A stretch of DNA of 64,000 nucleotides from JAFDVL01 sp031409955 (GTDB taxonomy: Bacteria; Acidobacteriota; Blastocatellia; RBC074), in contig JANNYF010000120.1 of NCBI GenBank assembly GCA_031409955.1, positions 1 to 64,000 of the forward strand, read 5' to 3'. The notes under the pieces are model-generated. The model was not told where the DNA came from and did not search any database. It worked only from the letters and a program-made list of their open reading frames with translations. Both the position numbers and the translations under genes were made by a program. This document shows, one piece after another, positions 34,793-44,461 of the stretch (its first letter is position 1; each line of letters opens with the position of its first letter).

Positions 34793-34835
34793 GAAACACC
34801 TATTTGTGAGAAGGAGGGCACAACTTTATTAAGCC

Positions 34836-35945
34836 TCAAGCGCGATTTTCAGACTCAGTCGTCACTACGCCAAAATCGGATGCGGCCTTGCCATTGCTAT
34901 CGGTCCCGGTTGCAACCGACTGATTGTTCGACGGGGTCGGCAGTGATGCGATACGAGGGGGTTCCTGCCGCGGATTCAGTTGCGAACGAGCCGAACGTAA
35001 GGGGGTGGCTTCCGCAGCTCTGAGCCGTGGACGATTGGGATTATCAAAGTGCCGCCATTCATCTCGAACATCATCTTTGATAATAGATTTCGCTGGCAAC
35101 CCGCCCAGCAATGCTTCTGTTTCATCTGCCTCCATTGAGGGGCGAACCAGATCAAGATCTTCGACAACTTCGGCAATAATTTTCTGTGTAATTTGTTTCG
35201 CGCCGCCCGCAAAGCCATTGAGCAACGCATTATCGCAAATGTTATTGATCAGGCGCGGGATACCTTCCGAAGCGCGATGAATCATGGCGACGGCATCTGC
35301 CGTGAACAAATCCAGGCGCGTTGCACCAGCAGTTTTGAGGCGGGCGCGAATATACACTGACACTTCGTCAGAACGCAGCGGTTTGATTTCGCAACGCAAA
35401 CTGATGCGCTGTTTGAGTTGCCGCAAGGCCGGATCGTTGAGAACCTGCCGCAACTCTGGTTGACCAGCCAAAATGATTTGCAATTGTTTTTCTGTGTAAG
35501 TCTCGAAGTTCAGCAATAGGCGAATTTCTTCGAGTAATTCTTGTGACAGCCCTTGCGCTTCGTCAACGATCAAAACGCTTCTTAATCCGCGTGCATGCCG
35601 CGTCATCAACAAACGCCCAAACTTCATCAGTAAATCCGATTTTGAAGCATACTGCGTGACGCCGAAGCTGGTCGCAATGTAATGGTAAAACTCTGAAACT
35701 GTCAGCCCTGGATTGAAGATGTAGCACGTCAGAACGCTCCGATCCAACCGTGCCAACATCGCGCGTAGCATCGTCGTTTTGCCAGTCCCGACTTCTCCAC
35801 TGGCGACGATCAGGCCTTTGCCGTGTTGAATGCCATAGTGCAGATTTGCCATCACTTCACGATGACTGGCGGTGAAATAAAGGAACCGCGGATCAGGAGT
35901 CAAACTGAACGGGATGTCACGCAATCCATAAAATTCTTTGTACAT
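34836..35945 (-). CDS. ExeA-like AAA ATPase of exopolysaccharide/XrtA loci
   Basis: A 369-residue ATPase opening with the family's typical MYKEFYGLRDIPFSLTPDP. It has Walker A GEVGTGKTTML, Walker B SVLIVDEAQGL, a sensor segment (ILAGQPELRQVL) and an arginine-finger-like RQRISLRCEI. Relatives occur in type II secretion (ExeA/GspA) and regularly inside exosortase-associated exopolysaccharide clusters, where they probably energise assembly. The C-terminal 100 residues are low complexity. It is 43 bases from the kinase gene. Confidence 0.92.
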   Translation of the reverse strand: MYKEFYGLRDIPFSLTPDPRFLYFTASHREVMANLHYGIQHGKGLIVASGEVGTGKTTMLRAMLARLDRSVLTCYIFNPGLTVSEFYHYIATSFGVTQYASKSDLLMKFGRLLMTRHARGLRSVLIVDEAQGLSQELLEEIRLLLNFETYTEKQLQIILAGQPELRQVLNDPALRQLKQRISLRCEIKPLRSDEVSVYIRARLKTAGATRLDLFTADAVAMIHRASEGIPRLINNICDNALLNGFAGGAKQITQKIIAEVVEDLDLVRPSMEADETEALLGGLPAKSIIKDDVRDEWRHFDNPNRPRLRAAEATPLRSARSQLNPRQEPPRIASLPTPSNNQSVATGTDSNGKAASDFGVVTTESENRA

Positions 35946-36063
35946 AAATTTCTTCTTTCTTCTTGCCGGCCTCTTGCGGCGATGCTAATTCGGTATCGTC
36001 AATCAGTAAAGAACAAAAATTCTGGTCGGAGCGAAGAAAGTCCCTCCGACCAGAATGGGTTCA

Positions 36064-37680
36064 TTAATAAACGCCGGCAAAAACGTTCAGCACTCGTGAA
36101 TGTGTAACCACCGTCACCAACACTGGGATTGCTACCAGAATCAAAAGCAGGACTCCAGCAAATTGCACCAAGCGCAACATCGCACGTTGCTGCCGCTCGT
36201 TCTCCGTCACGATTTGCGGCACCGTCACGAGCAACGGTAAATGCATATAATGTTCGACGTCACGGGCATCTTGAATCGTAAACAATGATCGCGCTTCGAC
36301 GGCCAGCGCAATGACTAAGCCTGATGCCAGCCCCAGCAGCAAGGAGAGCGGATAGAGCATCCAGCGCTGCGGTGCCACGGGTTTTTGTGGCAAATACGCC
36401 GGGTCTTGCAAGCGAAACGTATTCCCACTCAATTCGTTGGTTAACTTGGATCCCCAATCCACATTATTTTTCTGGACGAGCAAATCATCGTAGCTTTTCT
36501 TCAAGGTGTTGTAATCGCGCTCAATCTTTTGCACGGTTGCTTGCAAAGCCGGAATCATTTGCAACTTGGAGTTGAAACGATTGATTTCGGCTTGCAGTTG
36601 ATTAAGCTCGTTCTGCTTGATTTCCAGTTCACGCTGGCTCCCGGCGATACGCAGTTTCAAGCCTTCGATTTCAGGCTTTTTTGCGGCCTCACGTGCTTTT
36701 TGGAGGCGGTCTCTGTCTTCTGCCGACTCATTCTTTTCATCCGTTTTCGCATCTAGTATTTGAGTGTCAATTGCTTCGATTTGGGCGCGGGCTTCCTGTA
36801 CCTCAGGATGCTTGTCTGTGTAAATTTTCAGGAGCATGTTGAGCTTCGCCACATAATCGGCCTTCTTGGCTCTCAATTGTGCTTCAATTTGCCCTTTAGC
36901 AAAGGACCGCATCGGGTCAGACGCCGTAAACTCTGTAGAGTTATAGACACCCAAGGTTTGCTCCAGCATCAGGAGGTTGTTCTTTGCCGAATCAATCGAA
37001 GTTTGCATGGATTGCCGCTGCATTTGCAGCGCATTGACTTGCCCAATAATGGTTTTGTCATTGCCTTCAACGGCTTCAGGATGTTCCGCTTGCATCGTGG
37101 CCCGCTGTCCCTCAATTTCTTCCAATTGCTTTTTGCGTTGACTGAGTTGATCTTCGATTTGATCCTGCAAGCGCTTGGTTTCGATCACGGTGGCATCCGT
37201 ATTGGCGTTGATAAAGCGAGTTGCCAAATCAGAGGTAACCAACTTTACGGTTTCCGGGTCTGACCCTTTAAACTGGATCAGGAAAGCATTCGCCCCGGAA
37301 CCAGTATTTCTAACCTGTAAATCAATCCGCTTGCGCATCTCGTCCAGCAAGACTTCCTCCGGGGTATTGATCGCTTTGAGTTCTCGAAACAAACCGAAAT
37401 TGTCAATGATCTCCTTGAGACCTGTTCGGCTGGTAACTAAGTTTTTGATTGTTGCTAAGCGAGTGCTGATGTCTATGGGGATGGGTTGCGAAACAACTTG
37501 GTTACTGACTTTGGATTGTTCGACCAAAATCATGGTTTCAGACATATAAACGTTTGGCAGACGATAGATCGCGTACGCCAGCGTAATCGCAACGATTATC
37601 GTCGGCACAACAACGAAAAACTTTCGTCGCCACAACATTCGCAGATATTCGGCAGGGGTCCTTACTCTAAAACTAGCCAT
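36064..37680 (-). CDS. Wzz-type polysaccharide chain-length determinant
   Basis: A 538-residue inner-membrane polysaccharide co-polymerase. A first membrane helix lies at residues 17-40 (FFVVVPTIIVAITLAYAIYRL) after the usual short cytoplasmic start (PAEYLRMLWRRK). A very long periplasmic coiled coil follows (LQDQIEDQLSQRKKQLEEIE and onward), then a proline-rich PQKPVAPQRWMLYPLSLLLG second helix and a third helix near the C-terminus (FAGVLLLILVAIPVLVTVV). The extra C-terminal helix is common in XrtA/PEP-CTERM-type versions. A strong AAGGAGAG ribosome binding site precedes it. It should work with the BY-kinase. Confidence 0.92.
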   Translation of the reverse strand: MASFRVRTPAEYLRMLWRRKFFVVVPTIIVAITLAYAIYRLPNVYMSETMILVEQSKVSNQVVSQPIPIDISTRLATIKNLVTSRTGLKEIIDNFGLFRELKAINTPEEVLLDEMRKRIDLQVRNTGSGANAFLIQFKGSDPETVKLVTSDLATRFINANTDATVIETKRLQDQIEDQLSQRKKQLEEIEGQRATMQAEHPEAVEGNDKTIIGQVNALQMQRQSMQTSIDSAKNNLLMLEQTLGVYNSTEFTASDPMRSFAKGQIEAQLRAKKADYVAKLNMLLKIYTDKHPEVQEARAQIEAIDTQILDAKTDEKNESAEDRDRLQKAREAAKKPEIEGLKLRIAGSQRELEIKQNELNQLQAEINRFNSKLQMIPALQATVQKIERDYNTLKKSYDDLLVQKNNVDWGSKLTNELSGNTFRLQDPAYLPQKPVAPQRWMLYPLSLLLGLASGLVIALAVEARSLFTIQDARDVEHYMHLPLLVTVPQIVTENERQQRAMLRLVQFAGVLLLILVAIPVLVTVVTHSRVLNVFAGVY

Positions 37681-38442
37681 ATTCGACTCTCCTTGTGCTA
37701 AGTAGCTTGCTTCTCAGGCGACCACTCTGACTCTCTCTCATGCTGGCCAAGAGGATAGCTACTATCCCAGCTTTCCGCGATAAAAATACTGACCTCCTGT
37801 CACAAAGGTCTTGCCGGCTAATGATGTATCAGTGTCGCCTTGGTTGAAGCGGACAGGCAACAACCGGGCGAATGGGGACTGAGCAAGAAAGCTCTCACTG
37901 GTTCTCTCGGGCAGGACACCTTGACGTTTCTTGAGTCGCGGCGGGGGGAGCCGAATGTTACATTACATTGAACGAAATTAGTGTAAAACGAAAACGCCTC
38001 CACAGTCGCTCGAAAAAGCGTCTGCGGAGGCGGCTCTGATTCTAACTATCAAAACGCGAATCTCCACAGACCCATCAACAATAATATCTCCAATTCGCGC
38101 TTGGTGAAGTCAGATTATCTAGCTTAGAGCGGAGCGAGTCAATCACTTAATGAAACACCGTCGTTTTTTTGTTCAGACGTTTGAATTGACTTTACCGAAA
38201 AGGTATTGATCGTTGTCGGTCAATCAATACCGCGCCTTACCCGCAAGAACCCTTTGCGGTTTCTGATGCTACGAACTAAAAAGCAATAACCCTATCCCAT
38301 ACAATCTAACCCTTTTATTACAAACGTTTACTGAACCAATAATAACAGGAGGTTATCGTACGTGTACTCGTAGTCAAGATAAATACTGCCTACTTAACAC
38401 CCTCTTTTCCTATACAAAAAAGAAAGCGCGCAAAGAAATTTT
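37681..38442. other. 762-bp gap inside the exopolysaccharide locus
   Basis: No protein-coding gene is convincing on either strand. A minus-strand terminator lies at 37982-38032, about 410 bases beyond the TPR gene's stop, and a small hairpin (GGTATTGAT at 38202-38210 with its complement at 38223-38231) lies between. The promoter for the chain-length gene should be in 37681-37980. Confidence 0.55.
37982..38032 (-). terminator. Rho-independent terminator on the minus strand
   Basis: A 16-bp stem with two mismatches (37995-38010 with 38017-38032, GCCTCC...GGAGGC) is followed on the minus strand by GTTTTCGTTTTAC. It separates the TPR lipoprotein gene from the chain-length gene. Confidence 0.75.
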
Positions 38443-40914
38443 TTATCGCAGTTTGGCGATCTCATTCTTCACAACTTCCGCGTCTCGGTACTCCCCCCCG
38501 CCCAGTTTGAGGGCCTGTTCATACGCCTGTAAGGCCTTTCCCTTATCACCATTTTCCTGATAAGCCTTGGCCAGATGATGATGAAAAGTTGGATCGTTCG
38601 GGCGTCGCTCAATCGCCTTCCGGTACTGCTCAATCGCTACGCCGTAGAGCCTCTTTTTGTGTAAGACATACCCAAGCGTGTCGTAATAACTCGCAATCGT
38701 TGGTGCTAGTTGAATCGCCTTTCGGGCGTGTTCGGCAGCTTTGTCGAGATTGCCTTTGCTTTTATCCGCCATTACCCACGCCAAATTATTGAAGGCAATC
38801 GAAGCGACCGAAGTCCGAGCGTCCAAGGCAATGGAGCGCTCATAATTCTTGATGGCTTCCTCATATCGTCCCCGCTCTTCTTCCGTCATACCGAGCAGCA
38901 GGTGAGCCTGTGCCAATTGGCGAGGGTTATCAGGACGAAGGTTCACCACTTGCTGTAGCTCATTGATGGCTTGATCTGCTTTATCCTGGCTTTTATAAAA
39001 CGCAAATTTTTTGAAATATGCATCCAGGTATTTCGGATCCGCTTCCAGCACCTGCCGCAGTGTGAGTTCAGTATTGGCGGGGTCGCCTTGCGCTGAGTAA
39101 ACGGCAACTTTCTGATCAAGTAAGAAAGCTTTCTTGCTCGGCTGCGAAGCAATCAACGCATCCAGGGTTTGCAGCGCAGTCGAGTAGTCTTTTTGTGCCA
39201 CGTAAACGTTGATCACACTCGTCACGGCAGTTTCAGCTAAAGGTCTGATTTCGAGCGTTTGGTCAGCAAGCTGCCTGGCTTTAGTCAAATCATTTTTGCT
39301 TAACAAAATATTCATCAAGTTGCCACGTGCCTCGGCATTGCGTGGATCAATCTGTACCGCTCGTTCCAAATCAGCAAGCGCTCCGACCATATCCTTCAAC
39401 TGTATCTTTGCTACTGCGCGCGCAGCATAGCTCTGGCTTTCCAATCCAGGTAAGGATTCCGGATCCAACCGCGAAGATTGTAAAGCCACTGCATTAGCTC
39501 GCAAGGAATTGAGCCCCGCAATAATTCGATCTGCCGTTTTGATGGCCTCATTGATCTCATCTTTAGCTGTCGTGTTTGCTTCACCTGACGGTCTGGTTTG
39601 ACTCAGCAGAATGCGAATCTTCATCAACAACCCGGCAGGACTTTCAGGATAATATTTCAGCAATTCGCCGATATCGGATCGGGCTCGTTCTGGATCACCG
39701 TCCCGCACTCTGGCGTCAGCCATAAAGTACAACCCCATCGCATGCTTCGGTTCATTTTTGAGAACCTGTTCCAAATCTGCAATCGCTTCACGAGTTCTAC
39801 CATTGTTAATATTCAGCCGCCCTCGCATCAGCAACGCATCGGTGTTTTGCTTGTCTACTTTCAGCGCAGCTTCAACTTGCTGTTGCGCGCCAGCCAAATC
39901 ACCTTTGCCCATCAATAAGCCCGCAAGCTGCACATAAGCATGAATGAATTTCGGGCTTTGTTTGATCAAGTCTTGGTATTCGTTAATGGCCTGATCTATT
40001 TTGCCTTCACGTGCATGCAAATCAATCAATTGGGCCCGTCCGGCATTTTTGTCCGGGTTAACTTCCGCCAGTCTGGTCAAATATTTCTCGGCCTCCGCAA
40101 GGTTTTTTCGGGATTCATAAAAGCGGGCAATGGCCGCCAGTGCGATGCGATCATTCGGCTCTGCGTCTACCGCTTGTTTGAGTTGTGTCTCAGCCTCATC
40201 CAGACGTTGATTGGAGTAAAGAAAATCTGCGAACGCCAAATGAGCCAAACTGGATTTCGAGTTTAATTCGAGCGCCTGTTTGAAATGCTTTTCTGCTTCT
40301 GCCAGGAAGGCGGCCCTCTCGGCACCAGACTTCCCGCGTTCCTGCCAGAATTTCGCGTAACTCAAGTGGCTTTCCACGCGCTTTGGATCAAGGGCAATCG
40401 CACGTTTCAAGTCCTGCTCAGCTTCCGTCCATTTTTGCTGAGCAGTGCGCACACTGGCGCGCAAAATATAGCCTTCGATGTTATTCGCATCAGCTCCCAG
40501 CACTTCTCGCGCGTACTTTTCCGCCTCGGTGATGTTATTGGAATCACGGACAAACTGAAGGTAGATGTTGCCCAAACGGATTTTGGCATCTAGGTTTTTC
40601 GGGTCTAACTCAATTGTTGCCGTGAGTGCCTCATACGCCTCTTGCACATTGTTTAGGCCGAGCGCCGCTTCTGCGAGACCATACGTCGCTTCCGCCGACT
40701 TTTTGTCCAGCGACAATAAGTTACGGAATTCAATGCGCGCTTCGTTGTATTTTTTTTCCTGTAAATACTGTTTGCCTTTTGCCAGGTGTTTGAGTTTGGC
40801 TTTTTCGGGGTCTTCCTTGCAGGCCTGAACCAGGAGGCAGGTGAGCGCAAGAAAAGAGAGCAGAACCAGGCGAACTGTGCGACCAGTGAGGTTGTGAGAA
40901 TGCATGTTTTTCAA
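38443..40914 (-). CDS. TPR-repeat lipoprotein, PrsT-like (exopolysaccharide/PEP-CTERM locus)
   Basis: An 823-residue protein with a lipoprotein signal (LVLLSFLALTCLLVQACK; the lipobox ends at the cysteine) followed by about twenty TPR units, such as AKGKQYLQEKKYNEARIEFR, AEKYLTRLAEVNPDKNAG and AIEQYRKAIERRPNDPTFHH. The size, lipobox and position in an exopolysaccharide cluster fit the PrsT type described from exosortase loci. It probably acts as a scaffold for polymer export between inner and outer membranes. It is the most upstream gene of the minus-strand locus. No exosortase (xrtA), prsK or prsR lies within this window. Confidence 0.85.
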   Translation of the reverse strand: MKNMHSHNLTGRTVRLVLLSFLALTCLLVQACKEDPEKAKLKHLAKGKQYLQEKKYNEARIEFRNLLSLDKKSAEATYGLAEAALGLNNVQEAYEALTATIELDPKNLDAKIRLGNIYLQFVRDSNNITEAEKYAREVLGADANNIEGYILRASVRTAQQKWTEAEQDLKRAIALDPKRVESHLSYAKFWQERGKSGAERAAFLAEAEKHFKQALELNSKSSLAHLAFADFLYSNQRLDEAETQLKQAVDAEPNDRIALAAIARFYESRKNLAEAEKYLTRLAEVNPDKNAGRAQLIDLHAREGKIDQAINEYQDLIKQSPKFIHAYVQLAGLLMGKGDLAGAQQQVEAALKVDKQNTDALLMRGRLNINNGRTREAIADLEQVLKNEPKHAMGLYFMADARVRDGDPERARSDIGELLKYYPESPAGLLMKIRILLSQTRPSGEANTTAKDEINEAIKTADRIIAGLNSLRANAVALQSSRLDPESLPGLESQSYAARAVAKIQLKDMVGALADLERAVQIDPRNAEARGNLMNILLSKNDLTKARQLADQTLEIRPLAETAVTSVINVYVAQKDYSTALQTLDALIASQPSKKAFLLDQKVAVYSAQGDPANTELTLRQVLEADPKYLDAYFKKFAFYKSQDKADQAINELQQVVNLRPDNPRQLAQAHLLLGMTEEERGRYEEAIKNYERSIALDARTSVASIAFNNLAWVMADKSKGNLDKAAEHARKAIQLAPTIASYYDTLGYVLHKKRLYGVAIEQYRKAIERRPNDPTFHHHLAKAYQENGDKGKALQAYEQALKLGGGEYRDAEVVKNEIAKLR

Positions 40915-41157
40915 ATGAGTCTTTCTTAGTTTAGTGATAGGAGCTAGTAGTAACCCATTCCGTAGGGCAAATGTGCGAGGACTTGAAATCGCTTTCAGGA
41001 GACCTTGCGAGGCTTACGACTTGAGCTTCTATTTGAAGGGGGCACACACGATGAAGTGGCAGTCTATCCTACGCTTTAGAGCGGAGCAAGAGAAAGTTCA
41101 GCCGCAGCATGCTACTGCCTTCAGAGATGAATACCGAGAAAAGACCTGCTGATTGGG

Positions 41158-42006
41158 CTAATTCAACTGCGCTTGTCGTTGCCGAACATCATTCAGCACT
41201 TCTTTAATTCTATCTTTGTCATCGGCATGGGGAATGCGACGCAAATAAGTTTCCAGATTAACGCATGCCTGCGAATATTTTTTCAAGCCATAACAAGCCA
41301 GCCCGCGATCACGAATCTCAAGGGGCGCATCTGGCGTGAGAAGCAGTAACCGCTCAATGACACCCAGCAGCTTATGCAAATCGGAAGCATTCGCATACAC
41401 ATTCTTCAGGTTTTGCAGCATCCGGCTGAGGATTTGCTTCTTCGTGACTGCGTGCAGAAATGCCTGCTCAAAGCTGATCCGTCCGTCGTACAGTTCTTCA
41501 ATCATTTCGCGGCAATTCGATTCCGCCAGTACACGTCCGCCATTGAACGGATCAAAGAATACTTCCTGTTCGTCGTCACTATATTTGACCAGGAAATGCC
41601 CTGGCATTCCGACGCCGAACAGCTTGATACCAAGTCGTCGCGCCACTTCGATAAAAACCACCGAAAGCGTAATCGGAAGGCCGGTGCCGCGCTCCATCAC
41701 ATCGTTCAGAAAGCTGTTGCGAGCATTGAAATAATCCTTACTGTTGCCTGTGAAGCGCCCTTCGTAAAACAAATACGCCGCCAGTTTTGTAGCGCATTCC
41801 AACGGCTCGAAAAGTTCTCCCAATGTCATCCGTTGCTGCACGTCTTCGGCCAGTTCATCAAGCTGTGTAAGGTACTCGTCCACCTGCATCGCCGGATATT
41901 CTTCGGCAGCCAGAAGCAACGCCGCACGATCCAATTCAAGCGCGGATTCATCGCGTGAAATCAACTCTGTGAATTGTTGCCGGGCATCTTCTTTGGTCAT
42001 GCACAA
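41158..42006 (-). CDS. SirB1-family transglutaminase-like protein
   Basis: The 282-residue protein has the SirB1 N-terminal transglutaminase-like domain: YLFYEGRFTGNSKDYFNARN, GTGLPITLSVVFIEVARRLG and GVGMPGHFLVKYSD...FFDPFNGG. The usual nucleophilic cysteine of papain-like transglutaminases appears replaced (GLPITLS), as in most SirB1 proteins, which are thought inactive. The C-terminal 90 residues form two or three TPR-like helices (GLACYGLKKYSQACVNLETY). The function of the family is unknown. The start could be M1 or M3. It follows the isochorismatase-like gene by 11 bases. Confidence 0.88.
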   Translation of the reverse strand: MCMTKEDARQQFTELISRDESALELDRAALLLAAEEYPAMQVDEYLTQLDELAEDVQQRMTLGELFEPLECATKLAAYLFYEGRFTGNSKDYFNARNSFLNDVMERGTGLPITLSVVFIEVARRLGIKLFGVGMPGHFLVKYSDDEQEVFFDPFNGGRVLAESNCREMIEELYDGRISFEQAFLHAVTKKQILSRMLQNLKNVYANASDLHKLLGVIERLLLLTPDAPLEIRDRGLACYGLKKYSQACVNLETYLRRIPHADDKDRIKEVLNDVRQRQAQLN

Positions 42007-42017
42007 ACCATTCGCAT

Positions 42018-42575
42018 TTACTTGATCAACCTTTGCACGGCCTTGAATTCCGCAGCATCCGACGATTTCATCATTTCAAACAACGCCATCTCCACCGAAG
42101 AAAGAATGGCTCCGGCGCGCTGCATTTTCGTCAGCGCGACTTCGCAGTTGTGAGGGAAACGTGCGCCAATCGCCTCGCTAATCAAATGTACCTGATAGCC
42201 GAGTTGCAACAAATCATGTGCCGTTTGGCTCACACAGATATGCGCTTCAATGCCGACGATCATCACTTGCTCAATGTGCTTCTCGCGCAACTGCAAATCG
42301 AACTCCGGCACGCCACAGCTTGAAAACGTCAGCTTCTCAATCGGCACGGTCGCTTCTGGTAAGTGCGCTTTGATTTCCGGCGCAGTATGGCCTAAGCCTT
42401 GCGGATACTGCTCCGTCACAAGGATCGGCACACCGAGCAACTTACAGCCCTGCACCATCACGGCGATGCGCTCGGCCACTTCGTCAAAGTTCGCCATAAT
42501 CGGGCGAAACTTTTCCTGCATATCAATCACGGCCAATGCCGCGCGCTTACGATCCAGTAACGATGGATGTCTCAT
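42018..42575 (-). CDS. Isochorismatase-family cysteine hydrolase
   Basis: A 185-residue hydrolase with the cysteine-hydrolase triad pattern: D in LAVIDMQEKFRPI, a lysine in the middle segment, and the nucleophilic cysteine in VGIEAHICVSQTAHDL, preceded by a cis-peptide-like IVGIEA. The short form lacking a carrier domain is close to YcaC/nicotinamidase-like hydrolases. The substrate is not identifiable. It is followed by a SirB1-like gene, with which it probably forms one operon downstream of tRNA-Val. Confidence 0.9.
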   Translation of the reverse strand: MRHPSLLDRKRAALAVIDMQEKFRPIMANFDEVAERIAVMVQGCKLLGVPILVTEQYPQGLGHTAPEIKAHLPEATVPIEKLTFSSCGVPEFDLQLREKHIEQVMIVGIEAHICVSQTAHDLLQLGYQVHLISEAIGARFPHNCEVALTKMQRAGAILSSVEMALFEMMKSSDAAEFKAVQRLIK

Positions 42576-42596
42576 AGCAAAAGGGGGAAAGTGAGA

Positions 42597-42629
42597 AAGC
42601 CGCTCTGGTTACATTTCCAAAGCGGCTTT
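42597..42629 (-). terminator. Terminator after tRNA-Val
   Basis: AAAGCCGCT (42597-42605) pairs with AGCGGCTTT (42621-42629). On the minus strand it lies 16 bases beyond the tRNA CCA end. Confidence 0.7.
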
Positions 42630-42644
42630 GATGATTCTCAGAAA

Positions 42645-42719
<75 letters not shown>

Positions 42720-42747
42720 GAATTGTCAATCCTGCGCGAAGGCGGAG

Positions 42748-42777
42748 ATACTAGCAAACCCGACGCGCAGGCGTCAA
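42748..42777 (-). promoter_or_regulatory. tRNA-Val promoter
   Basis: On the minus strand TTGACG, an 18-base spacer and TAGTAT, with the -10 hexamer ending about 29 bases upstream of the tRNA 5' end. The hexamers, spacing and edge bases match the promoter at 13330-13359. Confidence 0.75.
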
Positions 42778-42924
42778 TCCAGCCCGTCCATGAAATTTGA
42801 AAAGGGGGTGGTAACTGGCTGGCATAAATTTAATTTCCCGTGATACACTCCGCGACTTTAAGTTAGAGCTGTTGCATCAACGAAGTCTGATGCAAGCCAA
42901 TATTTCAAGGAGCAAGCGAGCGAT

Positions 42925-44379
42925 ATGAGCAATACCAGTACGAACGGCCAGGCCGGCGGAGCAGTGGGCAAAGTCGTCCAGATCATCGGCCCGGTCTTGG
43001 ACGTGGAATTTTCAGAAGGCTATTTGCCGCCGATCTATCAGGCCTTGCGCGTCACCAGCGAAGGCTTCGACGTGCCGCAACCAATTGATGTTATTTGCGA
43101 AGTGCAACAACATCTGGGCGAAGGCCGCGTCCGCACGGTTTCCATGCTGCCGACTGACGGTATGGTGCGCGGGATGAAAGCCGTTGATACAGGCGGCGGA
43201 ATCACCGTGCCAGTGGGGAGTGGTACGTTGGGGCGCATCATGAATGTCATCGGCGAACCGGTAGATGAGCGGGGACCCGTTCTGCATACCGAACGCTATC
43301 CGATTCACCGCCATGCGCCAACGTTCGCGGAGCAATCCACCGAACTGGAAATGCTCGAAACCGGAATCAAGGTCATTGACTTGATTCAACCCTTCTTGAA
43401 GGGCGGAAAGATTGGCTTGTTCGGCGGCGCGGGCGTGGGCAAAACCGTCACGATCATGGAACTCATCAACAACATTGCGAAGGCACACGGTGGCTTCTCC
43501 GTATTCGCAGGCGTTGGTGAGCGCACGCGCGAAGGCAACGACCTCTGGTTGGAAATGCGCGAAGGTAAGGTCATTGACGATGATGACCTGAGCAAATCAA
43601 AAGTGGCGCTGGTCTATGGACAGATGACGGAACCGCCCGGAGCGCGTCTCCGCGTGGCCTTGTCCGGCTTGACTGTCGCCGAATACTTCCGCGATCAAGG
43701 GCAGGACGTGTTGCTGTTTGTAGACAACATCTTCCGCTTTACGCAAGCCGGTTCGGAAGTGTCCGCGTTGCTCGGACGAATGCCGAGCGCGGTGGGCTAC
43801 CAACCAACCCTTGCTTCCGAAATGGGCGAGTTGCAGGAACGCATCACCTCGACCAAAACAGGTTCTATCACCTCTGTGCAAGCAGTTTACGTTCCGGCGG
43901 ACGACTTGACCGATCCGGCGCCGGCCACAGCGTTCGCGCACCTTGACGCGACGACTGTGCTTTCGCGGCAAATCGCTGAGTTGGGGATTTATCCGGCGGT
44001 TGATCCGTTGGGTTCGAGTTCGCGCATCCTTGATCCGCGCATTGTCGGCGAAGAGCACTACAATTGTGCGCAGGATGTGAAACGCGTGCTGCAACGCTAC
44101 AAAGATTTACAGGACATTATTGCCATTCTCGGTATTGACGAATTGTCCGAAGAAGACAAGCTGACCGTGTCGCGCGCGCGCAAGATTCAAAAATTCCTGT
44201 CACAACCCTTCTTCGTCGCCGCTCAATTTACCGGCCTCGAAGGTCGCCTCGTGCCGATTGCCGAAACCATTCGCGGCTTCCGGGAAATCGTAGACGGCAA
44301 GCACGACGACATTCCTGAACAAGCGTTTTACCTCAAGGGAACGATTGACGAAGTGCTCGAAGCAGCAAAGAACATGTAA
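42925..44379 (+). CDS. atpD: ATP synthase F1 subunit beta
   Basis: A 484-residue catalytic subunit. Walker A GGAGVGKTVTIMELI, the catalytic-glutamate segment FAGVGERTREGNDLW, Walker B DVLLFVDNIFRF and the DELSEEDKLTVSRARKIQKF stretch are intact. A 10-residue serine/glycine-rich N-terminal extension precedes GKVVQIIGPVLDVEF. It forms the three catalytic sites of F1. It is placed 19 kb from atpA and atpG, with only atpC downstream, giving a two-gene beta-epsilon cluster. Confidence 0.98.
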   Translation: MSNTSTNGQAGGAVGKVVQIIGPVLDVEFSEGYLPPIYQALRVTSEGFDVPQPIDVICEVQQHLGEGRVRTVSMLPTDGMVRGMKAVDTGGGITVPVGSGTLGRIMNVIGEPVDERGPVLHTERYPIHRHAPTFAEQSTELEMLETGIKVIDLIQPFLKGGKIGLFGGAGVGKTVTIMELINNIAKAHGGFSVFAGVGERTREGNDLWLEMREGKVIDDDDLSKSKVALVYGQMTEPPGARLRVALSGLTVAEYFRDQGQDVLLFVDNIFRFTQAGSEVSALLGRMPSAVGYQPTLASEMGELQERITSTKTGSITSVQAVYVPADDLTDPAPATAFAHLDATTVLSRQIAELGIYPAVDPLGSSSRILDPRIVGEEHYNCAQDVKRVLQRYKDLQDIIAILGIDELSEEDKLTVSRARKIQKFLSQPFFVAAQFTGLEGRLVPIAETIRGFREIVDGKHDDIPEQAFYLKGTIDEVLEAAKNM

Positions 44380-44382
44380 TTG

Positions 44383-44452
44383 GTGGTCGGTGGTCGGTGG
44401 TTGGTAGTCGGTTAGAAAACCAGCCACCAGCCACCAGCTACCAGCCACCAAC
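44383..44452. repeat. G-rich dyad between atpD and atpC
   Basis: The left arm (44383-44414) has repeated GGTGGTCGGT-type units, and the right arm (44418-44452) has AGCCACC-type units complementary to them, with a loop of only a few bases. It can fold into a very stable hairpin between two co-transcribed genes, so it may set the beta/epsilon ratio. Confidence 0.85.
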
Positions 44453-44461
44453 ATCTAAGCT

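Noticed and set aside
41051..41152. 33-codon frame with GAAGGGGG upstream
   Set aside because: The purine run is plausible but the peptide has no features and nothing else supports translation.
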